Origin: Candidatus Zixiibacteriota bacterium
GTDB lineage: Bacteria; Zixibacteria; MSB-5A5; SM1-73
NCBI GenBank assembly: GCA_023127875.1
Contig: JAGMFA010000052.1
Coordinates: 1-12,975 of the forward strand
Direction of reading: 5' to 3'
DNA length: 12,975 nt
Numbering within the stretch: position 1 is the stretch's first letter; every line of letters starts with the position of its first letter. A model generated the notes under the pieces. The model was given only the letters and a program-made list of their open reading frames with translations. It was not told the DNA's origin and did not search any database. Below are positions 5,198 to 10,657 of the stretch, piece after piece. Made by a program: the position numbers and the translations under genes.

Positions 5198-5295
5198 GAA
5201 TTATTCTCCTTTCTGTCTCAAATCGCCCTTTGTTATCACATCTTTTATTTTTTTATCATCGCAAGTGGACGATTTTATTATTTCAAATCAATTTG

Positions 5296-5323
5296 AATTT
5301 AATATAAAAACGCAGCTTTGCAA
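5296..5323 (-). promoter_or_regulatory. Candidate promoter of the zinc-ribbon gene
   Basis: On the minus strand TTGCAA (5318-5323) and TAAATT (5296-5301) are separated by 16 bases, about 100 bases upstream of the ATG at 5197. Spacing and -10 box match the site at 5813-5840. The surrounding DNA is strongly AT-rich, so a chance match is possible. Confidence 0.4.
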
Positions 5324-5392
5324 GAGTTTTTTTGAGCTAAAACCAAGAGAGCATCAAAATTTTTCACCAGAGGGGTGTTGATAAGAAAGTCT

Positions 5393-5752
5393 TCATTTTC
5401 CCAACAAGAATACGCCCATCAATATCAAAACAATTCCTATCCACTTGAAAGTTGAGAAAGGTTCTGCAAAGATCTGCCAGGAGAACAGAACTATCAGAAC
5501 GTAACCCAATCCCATCATCAAAGGATAGGCATAGGATACGTCCACCCGGGATAGAACCACCATATACATGGCAACGCTGGAGACGTATGACAGGAGTCCC
5601 AAAATAACATAAGGGGTGGTGAAGATTTTGGAAAAGCTCAACAGAAGCTGATCAACTGAGATGGCACCTATTTTGTTCATCCCCGCTTTCAAAAAAAGAT
5701 GTCCGCAGACATTCAAAATTATGGCAGAAAAGATCAAAATCATTACAGACAT
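5393..5752 (-). CDS. Four-helix EamA/SMR-like inner-membrane transporter
   Basis: This 119-residue integral membrane protein has four predicted helices at about residues 2-20, 44-66, 70-92 and 98-117. That is half the size of a standard ten-helix EamA permease and the size of small multidrug resistance (SMR) or ArnE/F-type proteins, which work as dimers. The glutamate in the first helix that defines SMR drug exporters is absent (NVCGHLFLKAGM occupies that region). The sequence SRVDVSYAYPLMMGLGYVL with GEP-like FAEPF and the C-terminal GIVLILMGVFLLG favours the EamA-type paired small transporters. Lipid-linked sugar translocation is one known role of such proteins. The substrate is unknown. 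The ATG at 5752 has AAGGAG at good spacing. No partner gene of the same family is adjacent. Confidence 0.85.
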   Translation of the reverse strand: MSVMILIFSAIILNVCGHLFLKAGMNKIGAISVDQLLLSFSKIFTTPYVILGLLSYVSSVAMYMVVLSRVDVSYAYPLMMGLGYVLIVLFSWQIFAEPFSTFKWIGIVLILMGVFLLGK

Positions 5753-5812
5753 GATAGGCTCTCCTTCATGGTCAGAGACTCATTTCATAACATTGAGAAC
5801 AAACATCGTGCT

Positions 5813-5840
5813 AATTTAAGATAATCATGTGTGATGTCAA
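5813..5840 (-). promoter_or_regulatory. Candidate promoter of the EamA-like gene
   Basis: On the minus strand a perfect TTGACA (5835-5840) is followed after 16 bases by TAAATT (5813-5818), about 60 bases before the ATG at 5752. This is the best sigma-70-type match on the minus strand of the window. Confidence 0.55.
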
Positions 5841-5890
5841 CACAAAATTTTGCCTTGTATAGCAAACGAATTAAATAGATTGATATAATT

Positions 5891-5927
5891 CGTATGAATG
5901 GGCGTATGCACTCATACGAGCATACGC
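5891..5927. repeat. Nested CGTATG/CATACG palindrome
   Basis: Four CGTATG or CATACG words alternate so that two mutually exclusive hairpins can form: CGTATGA (5891-5897) with TCATACG (5912-5918), or GCGTATGC (5902-5909) with GCATACGC (5920-5927). It lies in the 660-base gene-free stretch between the divergent EamA-like and peptidase genes, upstream of both promoters. Confidence 0.7.
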
Positions 5928-5930
5928 ATC

Positions 5931-6008
5931 ACCCTCCCCCACGTCTCCTCCCGTCAAAGGAGGAGGAAATTTATGGCGGAGACCCCTGCCCGTACGGGGG
6001 GTCGTCTG
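5931..6008. repeat. C/G-run palindrome cluster
   Basis: CTCCTCC pairs with GGAGGAG around a short loop near 5945-5963. A perfect 10-base palindrome CCCGTACGGG follows at 5989-5998 or so. GGGGTCGTCTG at 5998-6008 repeats 3531-3541 exactly. The block looks like a degraded mixture of the repeat families seen on both sides of the IPTL-CTERM gene. Confidence 0.5.
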
Positions 6009-6037
6009 GGATAACATTCCACGGGGAGCAGAAAACT

Positions 6038-6165
6038 ATCTCACAGCTGATTAAGCAGATTAAACTGATACCGATCCTATGGATCCCAATTCGGATGATT
6101 TTTATCTGTTTAATAGATTCGCTACGCTCACTACAAGTCTGTTTAATCTGCTGTGAATTATTAAC
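6038..6165. repeat. Inverted arrays of a 9-bp GATTAA word
   Basis: At 6045-6070 the plus strand shows units of about nine bases (AGCTGATTA, AGCAGATTA, then a weaker one). At about 6110-6158 the complementary words TCTGTTTAAT and TCTGCTGTG occur, so the two ends can pair (CACAGC...CAGATTAAAC with GTTTAATCTGCTGTG). The centre has no coding character. The form is like the heptamer arrays after the kor genes but with a longer unit. Confidence 0.5.
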
Positions 6166-6186
6166 GCTCCTGGCGTAGACGTTATC

Positions 6187-6230
6187 ACCCCCAGCCTTTG
6201 GTGTGCCCGTGCGGGTTCACATTTGGGGGT
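6187..6230. repeat. Hairpin upstream of the peptidase promoter
   Basis: ACCCCCA (6187-6193) pairs with TGGGGGT (6224-6230), enclosing a second imperfect stem (GTGTGCCCG with CGGGTTCAC). No T-run follows on either strand. It ends 45 bases before the -35 box of the peptidase gene, so it could be a regulatory site or simply another interspersed palindrome. Confidence 0.45.
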
Positions 6231-6274
6231 GTATGATTTGTATTTGGTCTCCACAAAAACATCAAAAAAAACAA

Positions 6275-6302
6275 TTGACAAAAGAGGCTTTTTTCGTATT
6301 TT
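6275..6302 (+). promoter_or_regulatory. Candidate promoter of the M14 peptidase gene
   Basis: A perfect TTGACA (6275-6280) is followed after 16 bases by TATTTT (6297-6302), then ACAAGTA. Apart from one base, the -10 region is identical over 13 bases to the site at 3379-3391. It would give a leader of about 105 bases ending in AAAGGAG, eight bases before the ATG at 6413. Confidence 0.6.
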
Positions 6303-6412
6303 ACAAGTAGACAAAGAATTATAGGGCTGTTAGAGCAAGTTAAAGTCCAAACTGACGATATTCTATGATGAAGTAGCTCTGATCATTTATCATTCCTGAA
6401 AGGAGAATCCCA

Positions 6413-9400
6413 ATGAGATGGAAGTCGATTTTGATTTTCGCTTTGGTGCTAATTTCCGTTGTCTTATGGCAAAGTTCTAAGGTAATGGCTTTTGAAGAGA
6501 TCTATGCTCGGGTCTGGGTAAGCTCTATGGAGGAGAAGGGGAGGCTTTTGGGAGAGAAAGGATTGATTGTTGATGCGGCTGGACCCGATTGGGTGGATGT
6601 GATCATCGACTCAAAACGCCTGGATGATCTGTTGGCAAAGGGATACAATGTAGAGGTTGTATTCTGGACTCCGGAAGAAAGAAACGTCACGCTTTTTGGT
6701 AAGGACTGGGACCGACAGTTTCATTCCTATAGTGATCAGGTAGCGGAAATGCAGCAGGCGGCTTCAGACCACTCGGACATAATGATTCTGGACACTCTGG
6801 GTTATTCAGTTCAAGGTAGAATGATTCTGGGGGCAAAGATCAGCGATAACCCAACTGTGGAGGAGAACGAGCCGGAATTTCGGATCATCGGATGCCATCA
6901 TGGAAATGAATACATGTCCGTGGAGATGGCACTTTTGATGCTGGAGTATCTCACCGACAACTACGGATCAATTCCTCAGGTTACGCATCTGGTAGATGAT
7001 CTGGAGACCTGGATCATCCCCATGATGAATCCGGATGGACGGACTTACGGCACAAGGGCTAATGCCAATGGGGTGGATCTTAACCGAGACTATGGTTACA
7101 TGTGGAAAGGCTTAACCCCGGATTATTTCTCTCAGCCAGAGACCAAAGTCATAAGAGAACACGGGATGAAAAATAACTTCTCTATTTCTCTATCCTTCCA
7201 CACTTCCGGCGACATAGTGAACTATGTATGGAACTACAAAGATTTTCCGGTGGCGGACAGCGCCTTTGTGGTGGACATCTCAGAAGAATACGGGTCTTAT
7301 AATGGTTATTGGGTGGTGGAAGGGTACCAGTGGTACGTGACCAACGGAGATTGTAATGACTGGAGTTACGGTTCCAGGAGTTCCATAGATGCCACCATTG
7401 AAACGGACAATTACAATATTCCTAATGTCTGGAGCCAGAACAGAGATGCCATGTTAGCGATGATGGAGAGAACAGATGACGGAGTGAGGGGCGTAATAAC
7501 CGATGCCAGCAATGGAGAACCGTTGGAGGGAATGGTCAGGTGCATGGAATTGGGGCTGCCGGTTTACGCCGATTCTGTGATAGGAGACTATCAGAAGAAT
7601 CTTCTCCCCGGCACCTATACTTTAAAATTCTCTGCCAACGGATATCAGGATACCACCATCTCCGGGGTGGTGGTAAGTGGAGCCTCCCCTACCATCTTGA
7701 ATGTGGCCTTAAGACCTGCTTTAGAACTTTTTGCCGTGCATGTGATCTCATGTTACTTTTATGATCCCTACTCTTACCCCAATCAATACCCAAATAATCC
7801 TACGAATGCCTCCGCCGCCTTAGGGCTTCCGGATGAAATTTACGCCTCCCTGGGAAAGGGGGGACATGTCGAGTTGGATATGGGGAAAAACACCCCTATT
7901 ATCGACCTCGATGGAGACGACTTCACGGTTCACGAGGTTGGCTCCTCTGACGGCTACTACGTTTACTGGAGTACTGTTCCATATGGAGGCACCTGGAATT
8001 ACATAGGAAGTGGGTTTGGAACAACCTCATTTGATATTTCTTCTCTGTCAACGGATACTGTTAGATACCTTAAGATCCTGGATGATAACGACGGGAGCGC
8101 TACCGAGTGGCATCCGGGATGTGATATCGATGCGATCACTCATGCCCGAGAGGTCAGTGGCCCTTATGTGACCCTTTATACTTATCATGTGGATGACGAT
8201 AGTTCAGGTCAAAGCTTGGGTAACAACGATGGGGACGTCGATTTCGGGGAAACCATAGAGCTTACCATCGTGTTGGAGAATATCGGAAATTCCACCGCTT
8301 ATGACGTGGAAGCCACCTTGAGGACGACTCATCCGTTGGTCAGCGTGATCGATAGCCAGCAGACTTTCGGCGACATACCAGCGGGTGACACCATGGCAAG
8401 TGAAGCTGAGTTTGTTTTTTCAGTTTCCACCGAGATCAGCGACGGGGGAATCATACCTTTTCAACTCGATATAAACGCTACCAATGGTAGTTGGAGTTAT
8501 GAGGGTCCCAACATCTTGGTTCATGCACCTCTTTTGATTTATCATTCACTTGACATCGACGACATTGTGGGTAACGGAAACGGAAAAGCTGACCCCGGAG
8601 AAACCTGTGATCTAACGGTTACTTTAAAAAACGAAGGCGGTCATGAAGGTAAGCAGGTGGAAGCTCTTTTAGTCTCAAACGATCTATACGTGACCGTTAC
8701 CTCGGAGACATCTTCCTACCCCGATCTGCTTCCTGAAAGTATTGGTGCGTCCTTGACCCCTTACCAGGTTATTATAAGTGAAAACTGTCCGGTGGGGCAT
8801 TCTGCTTCCTTAATACTGGAAATAGAAGCCGTTGGTCCATACTCTTCAACGGATACCTTTGCACTTATTGTCGGGCAGAAGCCGATTCTATTTGTGGATG
8901 ATGACGGGGTAGGAGGCTCATACGAAGGCTATTTCCTTACTGCCCTGGATTCGGTCGGATTAGTGTATGATGTATGGACCTATGAAACTTTTGGTGCCCC
9001 TACGGATTCTGTCCTTGAACTCTATCAGGCGGTGGTATGGAGCACAGGTCCAGACTACGGAACAATGGGAAATCCCAAAACCCTGACCGCCACGGATCAG
9101 GCGCGGTTAATGACTTATCTGGACAACGGAGGAAAACTGTTGCTCTCCAGCCAGGATCTGTTGCATGATAACAGTCCCAATACTTTCATTACCGAATATC
9201 TGCACGTGGCAGACCATGAGGAAGATGAAGGGATAAGCTCTGTGGCAGGCGTTGCTGGTGATACTGTCACGGATGAAATGACATTCACTTTAAGCTATCC
9301 ATTTTATAATCTCTCAGACTGCATAGTTCCTGGATCAGGTGCGACTGGAATCTTTTCTCAAACAGGGAAGGTTTCTTCCACCTTCGGAGAAGGGATGCCG

Positions 9401-9808
9401 CTCGACCGTTTTTCCACGGAGGGCACCACCGGTTTGGGTGACTCTTGCGCATTGCGCTATCCCGCCTCAGGACAGTCAACCTATAAGGTGGTTTTCTTTG
9501 CATTTCCATTTGAGGCAGTTCCTCAAACAGGCACATATCCCAACAATTCTTACACCCTTATGCGACGGATCATTGAATGGTTCGGAGTGACTGGCACAAC
9601 CCCCTCGTTTTTGCGCGGGGATGCTAATGGAGACGGGATGATAGATTTAGGAGATGTGGTCTATCTGATAAACTATCTATATGAAGACGGACCTGCTCCT
9701 GATCCCTTATGGACTGGAGATGCTAATGGTGACGAAGTGATTGATCTCGGTGACCTGGTTTATCTGATCAACTATCTTTACAAAGACGGACCGCCACCTC
9801 CATGTTAA
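6413..9808 (+). CDS. Secreted M14 zinc carboxypeptidase with dockerin
   Basis: This 1131-residue exported protein has a signal peptide at residues 1-26. A pro-region-like segment precedes an M14 (carboxypeptidase A-type) domain at about 105-355. The M14 site is complete: H163 and E166 (HGNE), N224-R225 (GVDLNRDYG), H263 (SLSFHTSG) and the catalytic E330 (DATIETDN). Next come a carboxypeptidase-regulatory-like beta domain (about 356-434), a jelly-roll-like segment with ASAALGLPD and DGDDFTVHEV (about 450-580), and two CARDB-like domains (about 585-700 and 708-820). A flavodoxin-like fold resembling class I glutamine amidotransferases spans about 823-1058 (KPILFVDDDG, YLDNGGKLLLSSQD). The end (1068-1131) is a type I dockerin with two calcium loops. 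The ATG at 6413 has AAAGGAG upstream. It should cleave C-terminal residues from peptides outside the cell. No cohesin protein was seen. Confidence 0.93.
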   Translation: MRWKSILIFALVLISVVLWQSSKVMAFEEIYARVWVSSMEEKGRLLGEKGLIVDAAGPDWVDVIIDSKRLDDLLAKGYNVEVVFWTPEERNVTLFGKDWDRQFHSYSDQVAEMQQAASDHSDIMILDTLGYSVQGRMILGAKISDNPTVEENEPEFRIIGCHHGNEYMSVEMALLMLEYLTDNYGSIPQVTHLVDDLETWIIPMMNPDGRTYGTRANANGVDLNRDYGYMWKGLTPDYFSQPETKVIREHGMKNNFSISLSFHTSGDIVNYVWNYKDFPVADSAFVVDISEEYGSYNGYWVVEGYQWYVTNGDCNDWSYGSRSSIDATIETDNYNIPNVWSQNRDAMLAMMERTDDGVRGVITDASNGEPLEGMVRCMELGLPVYADSVIGDYQKNLLPGTYTLKFSANGYQDTTISGVVVSGASPTILNVALRPALELFAVHVISCYFYDPYSYPNQYPNNPTNASAALGLPDEIYASLGKGGHVELDMGKNTPIIDLDGDDFTVHEVGSSDGYYVYWSTVPYGGTWNYIGSGFGTTSFDISSLSTDTVRYLKILDDNDGSATEWHPGCDIDAITHAREVSGPYVTLYTYHVDDDSSGQSLGNNDGDVDFGETIELTIVLENIGNSTAYDVEATLRTTHPLVSVIDSQQTFGDIPAGDTMASEAEFVFSVSTEISDGGIIPFQLDINATNGSWSYEGPNILVHAPLLIYHSLDIDDIVGNGNGKADPGETCDLTVTLKNEGGHEGKQVEALLVSNDLYVTVTSETSSYPDLLPESIGASLTPYQVIISENCPVGHSASLILEIEAVGPYSSTDTFALIVGQKPILFVDDDGVGGSYEGYFLTALDSVGLVYDVWTYETFGAPTDSVLELYQAVVWSTGPDYGTMGNPKTLTATDQARLMTYLDNGGKLLLSSQDLLHDNSPNTFITEYLHVADHEEDEGISSVAGVAGDTVTDEMTFTLSYPFYNLSDCIVPGSGATGIFSQTGKVSSTFGEGMPLDRFSTEGTTGLGDSCALRYPASGQSTYKVVFFAFPFEAVPQTGTYPNNSYTLMRRIIEWFGVTGTTPSFLRGDANGDGMIDLGDVVYLINYLYEDGPAPDPLWTGDANGDEVIDLGDLVYLINYLYKDGPPPPC

Positions 9809-9872
9809 TGGAATGACTGAGCTACGCAGTTGGCGTGACAGCCGTCAAGGTTTGATTAGATTAGTTTATTAC

Positions 9873-9889
9873 GGGAAATACAATTTCCC
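9873..9889. terminator. Short hairpin after the peptidase gene
   Basis: GGGAAAT (9873-9879) and ATTTCCC (9883-9889) form a perfect 7-bp stem with a 3-base loop, 65 bases after the peptidase stop. The following sequence is only moderately T-rich (GTTTGTTTTC), so this may be a weak terminator or chance. It separates the peptidase gene from the next gene on the same strand. Confidence 0.3.
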
Positions 9890-9933
9890 CAAGGTTTGTT
9901 TTCTCTAACTGCTTTTGAATCCTCAGAAAGTAA

Positions 9934-10392
9934 GTGCAAAAGAGTACCCCCAGAGGAAAAATCATACTATTATTCTTAGGGTTAACTCTCTTGGGATACT
10001 TCTTACTATTTGGATTGCCCAAACAGAAGCAATCTCAACTCACGGATAAGAAGTTTATCCTCCTTTCTTTTGACGATTTCGATAATCTGATCGGCGGCAA
10101 GGATCGTCTGGCTTTGGATCACAAGAGGGCGATATTTAGCCAATACCAGGGGAGATATGTAAGATGGTCAGGCGAGGTGTACGAAATTGTAAAAGAGATA
10201 TCAGGTGATTTTATTCTCAAAGTTCAACACACCCCGGGCATTAGGAATTTCGATGTGGCCGTTCGCTTTGATGGATTCAAGGCAGAGAAACTGAAGGGAT
10301 TTAATAGGGGAGAGGTGGTGAATTACACGGGGGAATTAGTCGGCTTCGATCCTGAGACGGGTTACTATCTGGAAGACGGAGACATTGAATGA
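9934..10392 (+). CDS. Membrane-anchored OB-fold-like protein, function unknown
   Basis: This is a 152-residue protein with one N-terminal membrane segment (about residues 9-28, after a basic KSTPRGK), so the rest should lie outside the inner membrane or be lipid-anchored at its surface. The segment around residues 69-145 (AIFSQYQGRYVRWSGEVYEI, then VAVRFDGF, then GEVVNYTGELVGF) has the strand pattern and 'G.yV.w.GeV' start of small OB-fold domains of the tRNA_anti-like kind. I infer that from pattern only. The start is GTG at 9934, immediately after an in-frame TAA; no ATG is available, and the Shine-Dalgarno match (AGAAAG) is weak. It is 125 bases downstream of the peptidase gene. It could be co-transcribed with it, although a small hairpin intervenes. 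Confidence 0.75.
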   Translation: MQKSTPRGKIILLFLGLTLLGYFLLFGLPKQKQSQLTDKKFILLSFDDFDNLIGGKDRLALDHKRAIFSQYQGRYVRWSGEVYEIVKEISGDFILKVQHTPGIRNFDVAVRFDGFKAEKLKGFNRGEVVNYTGELVGFDPETGYYLEDGDIE

Positions 10393-10586
10393 CTTCTATG
10401 CAAGGGAATCTCATGCTCAGAAGAGATTGCACGTCTATGTTTTGTCGTAACGGAAGATAGATGTTGTTTGTTGTGAATAAGCGTATTACGAGAATCAATT
10501 AATGTGTTACTTTAAGTCAAATGGGGCCCGGAGACTTCATTAAGATTGAGTTAGCCTGATCGGTTTCCTTTTACTTGAACCTGCAT

Positions 10587-10632
10587 AAAAAAAGCCCTCT
10601 GGTTTAATCCAAACCAGGGGGCTTTTGTTTTT
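10587..10632. terminator. Bidirectional Rho-independent terminator
   Basis: A 12-bp stem with one wobble pair (10594-10605 with 10611-10622) closes a 5-base loop. It is flanked by A7 on the left (10587-10593) and TTTTGTTTTT on the right (10623-10632). It can therefore end transcripts from both sides, as fits its place between the convergent genes at 9934-10392 and 10658 onward. The stretch 10393-10586 shows no gene. Confidence 0.9.
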
Positions 10633-10657
10633 CAGAATCTTAATCGGAACCGGGTAG

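Noticed and set aside
5894..6314. Reading frames of 94 (plus) and 70 (minus) codons in the gene-free stretch
   Set aside because: Both lie on palindromes and 9-bp arrays, and the minus one overlaps the peptidase promoter region. No start signals or domains were seen.
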